The notes beneath the pieces were generated by a model. The model made no database searches, was not told where the DNA came from, and saw only the letters and a list, made by a program, of their open reading frames with translations. Shown piece by piece: positions 24,314-36,959 of a stretch of 64,000 nucleotides of DNA (position 1 is the stretch's first letter; every line of letters begins with the position of its first letter). The stretch is from Kuschelorhynchus macadamiae. Lineage: Eukaryota; Arthropoda; Insecta; Coleoptera; Curculionidae. A program made the translations under genes and the position numbers. Location of the stretch: the NCBI GenBank assembly GCA_030620095.1, contig JAUTXW010002483.1:124001-188000 (forward strand), given 5' to 3'.

Positions 24314-25841
24314 CAGTGGTGGCTCGCGGGTGAAAAAGTAAGTGAAGTGCAAATTAAGCAAGAAAATACCGCCATAATTTTTTTTTCCAGAATTTTTTTT
24401 TATGTGGAGGGGATAGAATATGTTTTTACGACTTACCTAAATTTTGTATACTAAATCAATTCTCCTATCCTTTTAACAGCAAATTTATTTACAACATCCT
24501 CATAAAATGGATGAATTACTTAAATCTCCTCCAGAAATTCCTTTTGAATCGAAATGTTGCCAAGTGAAGTAACTTTTTCTTGAGATATTGTATTTTTTAT
24601 ATAAGTTTTTACACATTTGAAGCAAGAAAAACTTCTTTGCACTGAAGCTCTTGTTGAAGGTATTGTCAAAATAAGGAACAACAATTTATAGGCTTCGGTA
24701 AAAATATATTTATTTTTAATAATTTATTTCACTTGCTCTTGCATCGATATTCCAATTACTCTCATTGGTAATAATAAGACCAAGTTCATTTTTAAGTCGT
24801 TGATTTTTTTTTAAAAATATTTAATCATATAACCTGTTGTAACAAATTTTTTAACGGGCCAGTCGGAAAATTTAAACTATATTCTGAAAATTTAGCAGAA
24901 CCTGCCAAACATGCAAATGTAAGTTTTTCACAGTCTTGAAATCTTAGTGTCATTTCCATTAAAATATGGTCCAATATTTTATATAAAAGGGTTCCATACT
25001 TAGCCCTAGTTTCTTCAGGTGAAAGCTCAGCAAGCTCACGTTTGTAATGATTTGTTTCTGTAATAGAATTTGCTATATCAAACATGGTATTAAAAAAATG
25101 TCCATTTCTTTGTTTACAGAGCGCCTCTATTTATTTTAGAGTAAAATTATACGTCCTCATTCGACAGCGTCTCATAATAGATATGCACAAATGAATGTCA
25201 AGCGATTTTTTTTGAAGAACGTCAAATAGTATGTCCGTGATTGAGAAAGTATCATTAAACACTAATGCCAGAAACGTGAATTCACAATCGTTCATCTCAC
25301 TTTTCATCGGATTTGTCACAGTTTATAATATATATATATATATCAAAGACGTCTTTTAATTTATTCCAGTCTTGAACAATCACATTTATATAACTTCGAA
25401 TTTGAAGTTGTAACAACACCATAAATAAATATAACACAAAACAGTCAAGTTAACTGCAAAGGAACTGCGCCTGCAATTCACCGAGACCGTTGTATGGCGC
25501 TGGGCTCGACGTCATCACGTACGCGTTGTCATGGCAACATAGTAGGAAAATCGTAGACTAAAAATAGCACCTCCAGCAAAGTCAAAGCGGTTTGCGCCAC
25601 TGTTATAGTTGTTATAATAAAAAAGTTCGATTGAAAGTTTAACGAAAAAAAAGACATGCCGCCAACGGTCAAGTAAAATATTTATTTGAGATGTACAGTT
25701 TATTTTTTACCAATTAGGTGAATAAATGAATGTAAAAACTAAAATTTTAAGAGATATATAATAAATATTGTTAGATGTTTGCTTGTTTATTTTTCCTGGT
25801 GAAGTAGCACTTCACCTACTTCACTTGAATAGCCGCCACTG
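24314..25841 (-). mobile_element. hAT transposon relic with both ends
   Basis: The ends are CAGTGGTGGCT on the left and, in reverse, CAGTGGCGGCT on the right. They are flanked by 8-bp near-duplicates GGTTTATC (24306-24313) and GGTTTTGC (25842-25849), matching the hAT target-site size. Inside, on the minus strand, are transposase remnants (separate entry). At 1.5 kb it is shorter than autonomous hAT elements. Confidence 0.75.
24540..25319 (-). pseudogene. hAT / ZMYM1-like transposase relic
   Basis: The N-terminal part reads CEFTFLALVFNDTFSITDIL, the middle TNHYKRELAELSPEE.. with LYKILDHILMEMTLRFQD, and the end LLFLILTIPSTRASVQRSFS then CFKCVKTYIKNTISQEKVTS. The end is the hAT dimerisation signature (TIPVTSAS.ERSFS.LK.IK.YLR..MSQERL). 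Stops and frame changes separate the pieces. No intact DNA-binding domain is seen. Confidence 0.75.
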
Positions 25842-25849
25842 GGTTTTGC

Positions 25850-26744
25850 ACTTTGCAGGAAACTGTTGATAACAAGTTTTTTATTGCGAAAGTAGCACTT
25901 ATTGTTGGACTAGCAGGCAGGAGCATGTAGAAGAGAAAAACAGGCAAACTTACTCACAAAGATAAAAATAGCTCGAGAGTTTTTTGTAACATTAGGAGAC
26001 ATTGAACGTGTAGGTATGGTGGAAATTGTCCGAAATTACATCAAGTTACGCCTTAAATACGTTGTTCATCGTCATTTCTTCGTGTGCTATAAGAACGGTA
26101 AATGTACAAAACAGCCAGCGGCAATAAACACTTTTGGAGGATGTATAAGACTATTGCTTTGTTTTAAAAGTTATCCAATCCACTGCTTTAAAAGGTCTTT
26201 TCTACATCGCTATTAGCCAACACTGGAGTGGATATATTTGACCGTAAAATACAAATACAGTTGCAGAAGGATACATTGAGGGTTCGGAAAAAACAAAAAG
26301 AAAACTGCTTTGAATATATTCGAAAATAAGAAAAATTAAACAACTAGTATCCAAAAACTGAACATATTTAATGCAAGTTCATCGCAAGTACATCAGGTAT
26401 TAATTTAAGTAACTGCAATAGTTGTGTAATTAAGACGTACAATAAATAGTTGTTAAAGTTGTATTTTAAATAAAAATAAACGTATTTTCTTTAATTCAGT
26501 TTTAATTTTAATATTAGTAGATGTCATTATCGCACTAGTGCAGTAATATGTAACATTACCTAACTAAAATCAGTGCGGTTATCACTCCTTATCAAGATAA
26601 AATAGTTTACATAGTTTTGTAAATTCGGTTTACTAAATTTAGAAATAACATGGTACTAATACAAAACAATCAACCATAAACAAGAACATAAATAAAACCT
26701 ATAATTTTTAGCCTAAATGAAATGTATGTCTCCTATTAACCTCC
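25850..26744. other. intergenic, nothing recognised
   Basis: No supported gene. The 66-codon frame near 26016-26216 lacks recognisable motifs. Confidence 0.35.
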
Positions 26745-27130
26745 ACTTTTATCGTAAATTTCTTTTTGCCGTTCGATTGCATTTATAATTGATTCGTATT
26801 CATTTTCCTTTAAATTTTATATTTCCTCAACAATCCTTTCCTGAATTTCTTCAATATTATTATTCCTTTTTCTATAAGCTGTATCGTTCAAATATCCCCA
26901 ACGGAAAGTATCCATGGACTATAGATCTGGACTGTTCGCGGGCCAGCTCATTGTTTCATATCTCCCCATCAATACTTAATAATTATTTTGAAGAAAGTCT
27001 CATACTGCCATATGGGGTGGTGCTCCGTCTTATTGCCAAATTATATTTTGCCGAGTTTGAAGTGATAGTTCAAGTGTTCAATTTCGTTTTCCGAAAATTC
27101 CATATATCTTAATAAAAACTGGACCTAACA
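26745..27130 (-). pseudogene. mariner-type transposase relic (second and third Asp blocks)
   Basis: The minus strand reads DGAPPHMAV, stop, DFLQNNY, stop, VLMGRYETMSWPANSPDL, stop, SMDTFRWGYLND. It then continues AYRKRNNNIEEIQERIVEEI and ends near ERQKEIYD. This keeps the QQDGAPPH and WPA.SPDL..D..RWGYL blocks of Tc1/mariner transposases, with at least three stops. Confidence 0.75.
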
Positions 27131-28753
27131 CCGTATGCCCCAAAATGCCGCTTTAAACTAATATTAATGATTGTCACTAAAAGCAGTTGGCTTAATAGCT
27201 TGTGGACATCGGACAAAATATGACAGTTTTTCCGATTATAAGTATCAGCATTGGTTTTTATATAACTCGTTTAGGTTGTTTCTTTAAATATCCCAGTTTT
27301 TTTAGTAGTCCAGTTTTTTGGTGCAAATCTTTGTTGGGAAGTCTTTCACCTTCCTGTGGCCGACTAGATCGGATGGTCCGTTAGTGAAGTTAGGGTTACC
27401 TAAATCTACATTTGGGGTAAGCTAATTTTAAAGACAAATGAATAATGTCTCGATGTTAATTTTTGTTTATGTTCTTTAGAGTTTCAGCAATTTCAGCAGT
27501 TTCGGAGGTTTCAGTATTTTAGACTCAATTTTGTGAATATGACCTCTTGAGTGGTAAAAATGACCACATGTTGAGGTTTTAGAAGACCTATTACTGGGTT
27601 AGTTATGTAGCTTTTCCTGATGCAATTCAAGTGTATTTAAGAAGATGCACCCGATCACCTGAAAGAATGAAATTCATTAGACCTGGCACGTCTTCACCCA
27701 ATGTTGATTGATTCAAAAAGCTAGATTGTTAAAAGCTAAGGTCTGTATAAATTGTATGGTTCTACAGTACATCATTTTGTTTTAAATACAGGTTGATTAA
27801 TATAGGAGTGCATTAATATAGGTATATATACTTCTAATTATTAAACTGAGATCTCAGAAGCTTTAAACCGAAGAATTTATTTATTTTTTAAATGTACTAT
27901 AAAATGTAATAAAAACTGACGCTAAATTAATAGGCTCTAATAAACAAGCTCATTAAGTTGTTGTCGCAGGTAGACAAAACTGTGGTATATATATATATAT
28001 ATAGTTACCAAATATTTTTAAAATAAAATACTTATTTTTAATGTCTGTATGTAGTTTACTTGACTGATCTCCATAACCTATATATTAATATATTGACAAT
28101 TTTCTTGGTTTTTAATGTCATAGACACATATAACATATAATAACAATAAATCAAGTGGCGCCCCAAATTCTGAAATGGTAAGTACTGCCTAACTCATCAC
28201 CAAATGCTCTCCGATGAACACCTGCCGTTCGCAGTGGTGTAAAATACTAACGTCTAACGTAGACACTCTTATTTAGTGAACAATCTTATCTATATATAGA
28301 TTAAAATTTAAAAGAAGTACACCGCATACTAAACCATAAAAACTCTATGTCAGCATCAACCCGTACGATGTGTTTAGAGTCATCTAAAATGTATTTCACT
28401 TTTAAACCGAAATAAATTAGTTATTTGATACTTAAAAAAAAATTGAATTAAAACATTTGTGTATTTTATTTTTTGAAAAAATATTATAATATTATCGAAT
28501 TGTCTTTCCTGACGCTTTTAGCACACATCCAAGTTTGTCCTCCAACTCGCCATTATAAGCTACACATATTAATTGGAGTTGGGTTAATTTCTAGACGCAT
28601 ATTTTGCTTTAATGGATACAAAATATCGATAGAAACATCCTTTAAAAACCCGTCTTAACAAAGTTCATTGGAAAAGAGTTTGGTGAGCGTGCAGGTCAGG
28701 GGATACCATTAAACATAAAACTAAAATTATTTAGGTTTAAGTAAAAAAAACAC
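27131..28753. other. intergenic, nothing recognised; short (TA)n at 27986-28003
   Basis: A leftover of an inserted element may begin at 27120. No gene or named repeat family was found. Confidence 0.35.
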
Positions 28754-28759
28754 TTTATT
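28754..28759 (-). promoter_or_regulatory. poly(A) signal of P2
   Basis: AATAAA on the minus strand, 24 bp beyond the P2 stop codon. Confidence 0.6.
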
Positions 28760-28782
28760 CCCTTTATAACAACATGCATAAA

Positions 28783-29159
28783 CTAATTCAGTTCGAAAAA
28801 CTGATACATCTGGTCGCTGAGCACATTTCCCAGGACGTCCTGGATCCAGAACTTCGTATAATCCCTCATCCAGAACATACAGTCGGGCGTGAGGTCGAGC
28901 ATCCTTTCCACGTTTTGCATTATTTGTTGGAATCCTTCATCGTTCAGAACGCTCATCGCTATTTGAAGAACTCCCCTTTTCCTTCTGCCGCTGTCCGGCG
29001 GTTTTTTGTATTTCAGCGCCATCCTGCCCAACACGGGGAAGTAGGACGAAAGGTCGAGCATTCTCTGATCGGCGGCAACCATCTCGCTCAGGAGGTACTT
29101 GCAGGCGGGATCTGTAACGTCCACTTTGTTGATGCGGTAGGTCCCTATGGCATGGCCCA
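28783..29159 (-). CDS. P2: body exon of a secreted proprotein-like gene, unknown family
   Basis: The exon begins after TTGCGTTTCAG in phase 1 and ends with a stop at 28783. The reading is (V)GHAIGTYRINKVDVTDPACK, YLLSEMVAADQRMLDLSSYF, ALKYKKPP, the basic site RRKR, then LTPDCMFWMRDYTKFWIQDV and FFELN. It aligns with P1 along its whole length: both have CKY, both a dibasic-type site, and the second Cys 31-32 residues after it. There is no in-frame ATG before residue 27 of the exon, and an in-frame TAA lies 10 codons upstream, so a separate leader exon is required. The only compatible minus-strand leader I found upstream is at 61226-61181; joining gives 423 bp (140 aa). Base composition is GC-richer than the surroundings, as expected for a gene under constraint. 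Function unknown. Confidence 0.7.
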
Positions 29160-29569
29160 CTGAAACGCAACGGAAAATGCGTTACAGGTGACTAAGATTG
29201 TTTTCATTTTAACGATATTAAGTTTTTTTTGTGAAGTTCATAAAATTTAGGTAGAAAGAGAACAAAATATTTTGATACGTAAAGTTCAGATCATTTTAAG
29301 CAAACAATTCTCATGCAGCGTGTCCGAAAAGTTTTGGTTTAGGCTAAAATCTCGAGTAGGTACTAGTAAATATAAAAATATTAAACGTGTAAAATTATTG
29401 TAAAAGTCTAATAGATAAACATTTTTGCGCAAACTGGAATTTGCTACCTCTTTTTCGAATGGTAAGGTATTAAAATAATAATTTCTGTAGTAGAGTTGAA
29501 ACTGTTATTTTTTGTAACATGTTAGAAGTGAGTACCGTCAATTCTTTGAAAATAATAAAAACTACTTTC

Positions 29570-29810
29570 AAATTCTCTTCTGACGTTTTGAAGCAAGCCA
29601 TTTTTTTAATGTATTTCTTGTAAATTATTGGGTTTGTGAGAAACACTCGCTCTTTTAAATAACCCTTAAGAAAGAAATTAAGAGGATCAAGGTCCAGCGA
29701 CCGTGCTGGTTATTCAACAGCTTCAAAACTAGTAATCCAGCGGCCAGGACAGTGTGAAGATAGACTCTGATGGGTCATAGTTAATATCGTCGTCTTCAAA
29801 ATTCGTTACA
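29570..29810 (-). pseudogene. mariner-type transposase relic (third Asp block)
   Basis: Across two frames the minus strand gives PARSLDLDPLNFFLKGYLKE then RVFLTNP, a decayed form of WPARSPDLTPLDFFLWGYLK. It ends in a Lys-rich remnant. Upstream catalytic blocks are absent or unreadable. Confidence 0.65.
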
Positions 29811-29839
29811 ATTGCAGGTATAACAGTTTCTTCCAGCCG

Positions 29840-31130
29840 TTGTGGGTTTTATTAATAAAAAATCGGTAAATTTACTTTACTCGGAACTTCTCTCGTTATG
29901 AATCTTTCCATTCGTAGCAATAGTGACGACTAGTCTTAGTTCGGTACATAGTCTTTTAGTAACACATACATATTGTCTTTTAAAACATTTATATTGAGCT
30001 TGGTTTTGTTCCACTATATTGAAGTGCTACCAATATTTTATCAGTTTGTATCTATACCACACTTGTTTTTGGCTACAATTTAAAATAAATTGAATAAGCA
30101 GTTTTTATATTAACACACAACGCCACTTTGTTCTGTCAAGTTGAATTCGTACCAGTTTATCTTTATATCACATTTATTGTTTCTTTAAAATTAAAGTCAA
30201 TCAAATAAAAAGATTTTTTTTGTTGATTTTTTAAATATTTTATTTGACCGCAATTTTGTTTTACTATCCTAAATTTGTCCGACAACTTTACAAGCTTATC
30301 TCTATATCAATCACAATTAATGCCTGCACAAAATTTGAAATTAATTTAGTAAGTAGTTTTTTCAGACTGACGTTTTAAATATTTTATTAGGCCGCAATTC
30401 GGTTTTGCTATTTTGAATACATATCAAAATGTTACCAGTGCAACATTTGTATTCTGTGCAAAATTTAATAAATTGGATATTTAGTTTTTTTTAGTAATAA
30501 TGTTTTTAACGTTTCGTTAGACCGCCATCTTGTTCCGCCATATGAGATTATTACCATTAAGTCATCTTGACCAAAATCTGAAGTCAATCGGGTAAATAAT
30601 TTTTAAGGTATGCCGCGAACTGGCAGACCGACAAACAGACAGACAGGGTGGCAGACCAACAGACCGAATTGGTAAAACATATGTATCGTGGCATCTAGCG
30701 ACGCTAAAATGTGAAGATATTTAAAATCAGGCGATTTTTTTTCCCGATTACAAACAGTTTATTTGGCCGCCATTTTGTTCCGCCATCTTGAAATTGTATT
30801 ACAATTTTACCAGTTCATCTCTATACTATAATTATATGTTGCACAAAATATGAAATGAATCCTTTAAGTTTTGCTAGGCCACCATTTTGTTTCACCGTTT
30901 TGGATTTTTACCAAAATATTACCAGGTATCCTTATAATAATATGTCCTTTTGATTTGAAATCAATCGGATTCTTAGTTTTTTTGGCTGTGCCGCCAACAG
31001 ACAGAGAGATCGATCGGAGAAATTGAGAAAATATATTTTTGGCATCTAGAGATCTTGAAACGTAGAGATTTGAAAAAATCTTGGAGGGTGAATGATTAAA
31101 ATACTTTCCTTCTACGAGGGAAGTACAAAT
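29840..31130 (+). repeat. R1 repeat, multi-unit copy with R2-like start
   Basis: Starts with the reverse R2 end (AATTTACTTTACTCGGAACT), then about seven degenerate units of 'gccgccattttgttccgcc' type. Two AGAC tracts lie at 30620-30660 and 31000-31015. It ends with 'aaaaaatcttggagggtga' and the hairpin CTTCCTTCTACGAGGGAAG. It contains two successive 3' parts (near 30680 and 31040), as in the copy at 20830. Confidence 0.7.
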
Positions 31131-31329
31131 TGACGAATTACCGCATTAGCCACAATTTCAACCCATAACTTAAATTTCTGAGGATGCTGTGTATGAGCAT
31201 CTTCAAACCAGTCAAGATTTTCTTTACTCTAGTAGTAAGGACAAATCACTTAGAATTTATTTGGAAACAGTAATCTGCGATCTTGTACAAGGTGAACTTT
31301 GTAGGGGTGAAATTTATGTTACTTTCCTC

Positions 31330-31930
31330 GAAAAAGGGAAGTATTATAATCTTGAAAAATCATCCTCCGAATTTATTTCAGATCTTTATGTTTAGGGTCC
31401 CTATATAGACGACAAAAACATGTTTTCTCAATTCCGTTGGTCTGTCCCTCGCAGTTAAGCAACAGCGGAGAAAATACTAATTAACTAAACGACTAAATAA
31501 AATATTTAAAAAATCAAAGTAAAACATTTTCTTATTCAATTGACATAAAACTTTTCACAAAAATTAAATATGATATAGAAATAAACTGCTACGAGTTCAA
31601 CATAACATGGAACAAAATGGCGGTCCTAAACAAACAGTTTAAAAACCACTTATTCAATTTATTCTAAATTAAGCCCAGAAATCAAAAGTGGCGTAGATAC
31701 AAATTCATTAAAAAAACAGTTTAAAAACCACTTATTCAATTTATTTTAAATTAAGCCCAGAAGTCAAAAGTGGCGTAGATACAAATTCATTAAATATTGG
31801 TATAAATCCAATATGGTGGAACAAAATGGCACTCAATAAAAATATTTATATTTGTTACTAAATGATATGTGCAGAACTAAATTGGGTCACACTTCCCTAA
31901 TCCTAATAAAAGGAAATATCCATAATGAGA
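31330..31930 (-). repeat. R1 repeat, reverse copy
   Basis: Opens with 'gaaaaagggaagtattataa', 'agatctttatgtttagggtc' and 'tctcaattccgttgg', then AAAATGGCGG units. It ends at an R2-like word (GAAGTTCGGGGTAAACG) near 31925. It faces the preceding forward R1 copy across about 200 bp. Confidence 0.7.
31632..31795. repeat. 82-bp tandem duplication within R1
   Basis: Two copies, differing at only a few bases, start at 31632 and 31714; both carry 'cagtttaaaaaccacttat' and 'aagtggcgtagatacaaatt'. The unit is a local duplication inside the R1 copy. Confidence 0.85.
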
Positions 31931-32589
31931 GAAGTTCGGGGTAAACGAAATTTACAGATTTTACTCGAAGTGATTGCTTCGGTTGAACAGCAAATGTTTC
32001 TAGAACTTGAATTTTAAGATTTTTATATAATATGTATTTAACAGAAGGATGACCAGATCGGGGAACATTTCTGGAAAAGCTATATTGAACAGTCTAGCTG
32101 CTTCATTGTAAATTAAATATATTGTTAATTATTATTTAATTAAATAAATTGTAAATTCGATTATATTGTTGATAAAACAATATCTCGACTTTATCCTCAC
32201 TAATATGAACCAACATGAAATGAACAAAAATGAAAAAAACAAGTAACTGAACAACGTAAACTAACATCATGTGTTGTTGAGTTCCTTCCAAAAACTAGTA
32301 ACAAGACATCAAAAACAATTTTTTTAGTAACAATGATAATAGATGACACTTTATTTTTTGTCACAATATTTCTCACTTGTTTTTCAGTCCTTCCCTATTC
32401 GAAAACGAATAGACATGACTCTATGACTACAAATTTTTTTTCAACAATATAAGAAACAGGAAACGTAATTATAGCATACGAATGTCAATCAAAATAATGT
32501 TAATTAACTTTTTCAAACAATTTCGTTCGTTTGGTGATGCCACTATTGCTATCTCTGAAACGGTACGTGCTACGAGATCTTTTAGATTA
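31931..32589. other. intergenic, nothing recognised
   Basis: AT-rich sequence; no element end or coding similarity could be placed. Confidence 0.35.
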
Positions 32590-33550
32590 GAGAAGTGTTG
32601 TCTGTTTTGATGCCCATTTAAGATCCTTTTACCGTGTTCCCAAATTCTTCCTAATTTCTGAAACACAGGGTGATTTGTGAAAAACACCTAAATACATTTC
32701 TTCGAATATTTTAAAAACTATAGATTTTCGATACACAGTTTATATGAAAGCGTTATAATTTTTTCCACTCTACAATACGATGCCTTTAAATGTCACCTCC
32801 GACGTTTCTTGTTCAACTTTATTTTTTTAAATTCATTTTATATTAATTTTTAGAACCATTTATAATAATCTTTCAAATGATATACTACGCAAATACTTTT
32901 GTCGACTTTTCGACCCCATAAAATGTTACCATTGGGGTTTTTATGATTTAAAACCCTTAGAAACGCTTTATTTCGTTTTATTTAATATTTAAAACATAAA
33001 TGAAAATAAATTAATTAACAATAAAATACTAACATACCTTATACTTTAAAGAAACACAACAATTAAATGGTCATTTTCAACACTTATAATAAATTCTTCC
33101 AGTTTAGAAAATTAATTTGTAACTACATATTTTGTTATTTGTCTTGGTTTTTTTGTGTTCAAAGGATATTTTAGGTTCCTAAGGGTGACAGTTTGAATGA
33201 TAATATTTTACAAGGACGAAACGCCATGAAAGATATGTTTGAGGTACATTGATAGAAAGGGGATAAAAAATCATTCTCCAGGTCCGTATTCAAAAAAATT
33301 AAGTGGATGGTGGTGGCTCGAACCCAACGTCGGAAGTGAAATTTGAAGACATCGTGTTACAGAGCGAACAAAATTATAAAAATTTCGAAATAAAACTGTG
33401 TCGGAAAACAATAGTTTCTGAAATATTCTACAAAATATATTTAGAGGTTTTTTAAAAGTCACCCTGTCCCTCAGAGATTAGCAGAAATTTGGCAACACGG
33501 TATAAGAATCTTAAATGGTCATCAAAACAGAAACGTATCCCCCTATTAAA
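32590..33550. mobile_element. fold-back element with imperfect inverted arms
   Basis: The left arm from ACAGGGTGA (32665) matches, in reverse complement, the right arm ending TCACCCTGT (33467) for about 150 bp, down to a shared 'cctccgacg/cttccgacg'. Similarity extends outward: 'aagaatttgggaacacgg' and 'catcaaaacagacaac' on the minus strand near 32600-32660 match the + strand near 33480-33535. Translated, both flanks give IWxHGxRILNGHQNR. This may be a transposase C-terminal tail, but I cannot assign it. The core is about 800 bp. Confidence 0.6.
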
Positions 33551-34399
33551 AATTATCTCTAAAAATTACATTTTTTTGCTTTAAATTATCTGTAATTTTA
33601 CGTGTTCAAATATTTATAGTAATTTGCTTTGATAATGAGGCTAATGCAGCCGAATTTAATGTTGCGTAAGGATTTATATTTAGTCAGAAATAAAAGTAAC
33701 AAATAAAATGTGTGTTTTATTTTTATTCCTCCTTATATTTAATTAATTACACATAAATGCAATATTATAAGAGGCATACGATATAAAAGAAATAATCTAA
33801 AATCAGAAAACAGAAAAAAGAAGAAGAACTAAAGCGGAAAAAAGAAAAATCGAGAAGAAAACAATATTTAGAAGAAATCGTGGTTAAAAGGATATAAAGG
33901 GAATTTTAACAGGTAGAAAATGAGCAGCTAAGAGACAACTTAAGTAGAAATAAGAGAAAAGTACTTAGACGAAACCTGATAATTAAAAACATATTCAACG
34001 GGTAGTAATTTTGAACAGTGCATTCTTTTGCGGATTCTTATTTACATCTTCTTGAGCCAAAATTGCTAGTGGAGTTGTATTTGAAGAACGAGGATGTTGC
34101 ATATCCTAAAATGTAAACATATTTTCAAAGCTTTTACAAAAACCAATATTTGAAAATAAATTTTGAGAGTTTATAAAGATAAAAACATTTATCGATTTTA
34201 AAGTAAGTCAATGAGATTTAACCACCAATTACGGTTAAAATATGAATGAAAAAAAGAAATGTAGAAAAAACTTATGCACTACTCGGGTACACCAGATTTA
34301 TAATATATTTTGTGACATCATAAAATATATCGCAGGAACAGTTTCAGTTGTGTGATGAGGTACTTTGTCCAGAAAAGGTAATGCTCTATTCAGAATTGA
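33551..34399. other. intergenic, nothing recognised
   Basis: A lysine/glutamate-biased purine-rich stretch lies at 33780-33960 but gives no open frame with a known family. Confidence 0.35.
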
Positions 34400-35000
34400 A
34401 TCCCTGAAATGTTAAATCGGCTGAGAGATCAAATGACCCTTTTTTTAAAGGTAATAGAATTATCTTTATAACGTTTCCTATTTTTTAAAATTTGGTTTAA
34501 TAGTTTGCTGTTTGTTAGGTTACTTTTGAAATGTGATCACAAAAAAAGTCTAATGAGCTTAAGTCCGGTGACCTTGCAGGCCACCTCACCCATTTCGGTT
34601 TATCCATCCATTAATACACGTTTCGTCCAGATATTCGCGATCAACAAGAACATAGTATGGAGAGACTCCATACTTGTTAAATTTTCAATTGATCAACTAT
34701 AAATATAATTCTCCCGTTATATTTTTTGCTTGGAAAAAAGAGCCAACTACGTAATCGCCAAAAATTTCGGCAAAAACATATAACTTTTCGGGATTTTGAG
34801 TACACATTTCATGGAATAAGTACAGACATTCGTCGGGCCAATATCGATAATTACCTTGATTAACAATCTATGTCTCAAGAAACGAACACTCGTCCGAAAA
34901 ACAAACATCAAAGGGAAAATTTTAGTTTTTCGCGAGATTGGAAACATTTATTATTTTAGTTGTCAAACGAGAAAAATTTTATAGTGCTGAAATTGATGGA
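34400..35000 (-). pseudogene. mariner-type transposase relic (large central part)
   Basis: Minus-strand frames give, in order, a remnant near 34900 (FRTSVRFLRHRLLI, about where the FSDE first-Asp block belongs), a middle stretch with IDIGPTNVC, then REYLDETCINGWINRNG and a short GLQGHRT remnant. The last resembles REYLDE.FP.RWIGR.GP. Several stops and frame changes occur. The overall order follows DUF4817-type mariner transposases. Confidence 0.55.
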
Positions 35001-36959
35001 CTTTTAAAAATCTGTGAATTCTAGTAGTACATGCCAAAAACAGTTTCTAACTCCCAAATACTTTTAAATTAGGATCGATATTGACATGGTTTAACACAAC
35101 AATTGTCATCGCTCGTTATCCGATTCGCTTTCAATTTTACACCGATCTCGGTTGGCATCTGCTGTTTTCATAGTTGAATTATCGACATTCTCTCCGCAAT
35201 AGAATAAATCATTTTATACCAGAACGTTCAAAATTGTAATAATACCCACGATCACTGTACCTACCACAAGTTGCTAAGAATATGAAATGCAAATTTTTAT
35301 GGGAAATAAGAAAAAATGTAATGAAATTCACAAGCAAGTCGAAAGCAACCAAACTCCTTCCAAGGGATAGTCACCCAGGACAGGTTCTAACAGGCCAAGT
35401 GTAAATCATTTTACCTTCTCAAAAATGCAAAGATTTTCAGAGCGTTTTTGCATCTGTGAGATCAGAATTAGAGTCTTAATGACTATTCGTTTCTTTTTCT
35501 TTTAGTGCTTGCTTCGACTTCTGTTCGTCATCTTCAGTGAGGGAAGTAACCCTGAGAGAAATAGGAAAAGATCAAAATGTAGATGCTAAATTCAGCAGGA
35601 GCTTTAGTATTCATATTTGTAAAACTTCGAAAAATGTCAGAATGGGTACAATCCTCTGCTCTTTGAAGAATTACTTTGGAAACAAAGGACAATGAATTGT
35701 ATTTCTTTTTGACATTTCCCTAAGTTTTACAAATCTGGAGATCAGTGCTCTTGCTCAATTTAGTATTTGCATTTTGATCTTTTCTAAATTAAAAGAAAAT
35801 ACTGCAAGTGTACAATATATGATAATCAACTCGTAATTGGGGTTGAAAATACTACAATCAAAAAGTAAATAAAATAGGCACAGTAAAAAGCATGAAAAAT
35901 TGCGCTAACAGCCAAAAAAAATTATCTTTAATTTCGACTGGTTATTATCTTGAAACAGCATTTTCTAGGAAACTATTAAACCAAATTTCAAAAATAGGAA
36001 GCGTTATAAACACAATTGTAGTGCCTTTAAAATGGATATGACTCGACTCCATTTTCGTTTAAAATTCTAGGGGATGGAAGTCGGAGCAATTTTTTATTTA
36101 ATTACCAGACATATTTCGTTTTCATTAGCCGCCTTATATGTTTTGTTGTTAGAGACTTTTAGCAGGTTTGTGTTACATTACTTCTGAACCGTTCTAAAAC
36201 TAACACATGTTGCTACTTGCAAATTTCTTGCAAATGAACTTTATTCTTTTTTTTATATTATTTTTGACTTCCATTATTTTAATTTTTCTTTTTGATTTTA
36301 CAGTAACGACAAAGTAATGTTAACAATAAATAAGATATAAAGAAATAAATGATAAGAAATTGCTAATTGTCCGATTTTATTGTGATTATTTCCAGTGACT
36401 GAAATGAAACTAAAAAACTGCAAATTTCGAATTTACCTTTTGGCATTATTTTTCAAATGGAACATCCTTCTCTTCTACTTTTATAATTATTATTTATCAG
36501 GGTTGTACAGTTTTTATACATCCCTTCTAATACTTGATTTTCAAGTATGCCAGCTAATCACACTTATCTCACATGAAAGTTGTCATCTAAAAAACAAGTT
36601 GTAATTATTACTTAAAAAAACAAGTCTAAATTACCTATTTAACAGTGTTTATCTACTTACCTGAGTTAATAAAACTTGTTTAGTAATAAACAACAATTAC
36701 CTTTCGGCTGCTTAATGATTTTATTTCAAATAAGTTCGCTGTCTCTCCTTCCTCCATACGTAACATAAAACAAATATATTTTACAAAACATTCCACAACT
36801 GTTAAGGTATTTGTTGTTATGTTACATTCAATCTCCTGTCCCCCATGGCAACTACCTCTAAAATTTTAAATGCATCCTCCCCTTGATTCGCCATTTTTTA
36901 AAAATCTTTATGTAATTCTAGATGAGCTAATAGTATAAGAAATGTATTTAATTTATTAA
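35001..36959. other. intergenic, nothing recognised
   Basis: No gene supported. A plus-strand frame at 36407-36604 starts MKLKNCKFRIYLLALFF but has no family match or splice signal that I trust. Confidence 0.35.

Noticed and set aside
28774..29163. 129-codon frame on the + strand opposite P2
   Set aside because: Antisense shadow of P2; P2 aligns to four paralogues and the + frame does not.
33300..33335. GGTTCGAGCC on the minus strand resembling a tRNA T-loop
   Set aside because: The flanking bases do not pair as a T-stem and no other tRNA part is present; it lies in the arm of a fold-back element.
36650..36690. CAG|GTAAGTAG donor on the minus strand, as a possible P2 leader exon
   Set aside because: No ATG or hydrophobic frame precedes it within 60 bp.
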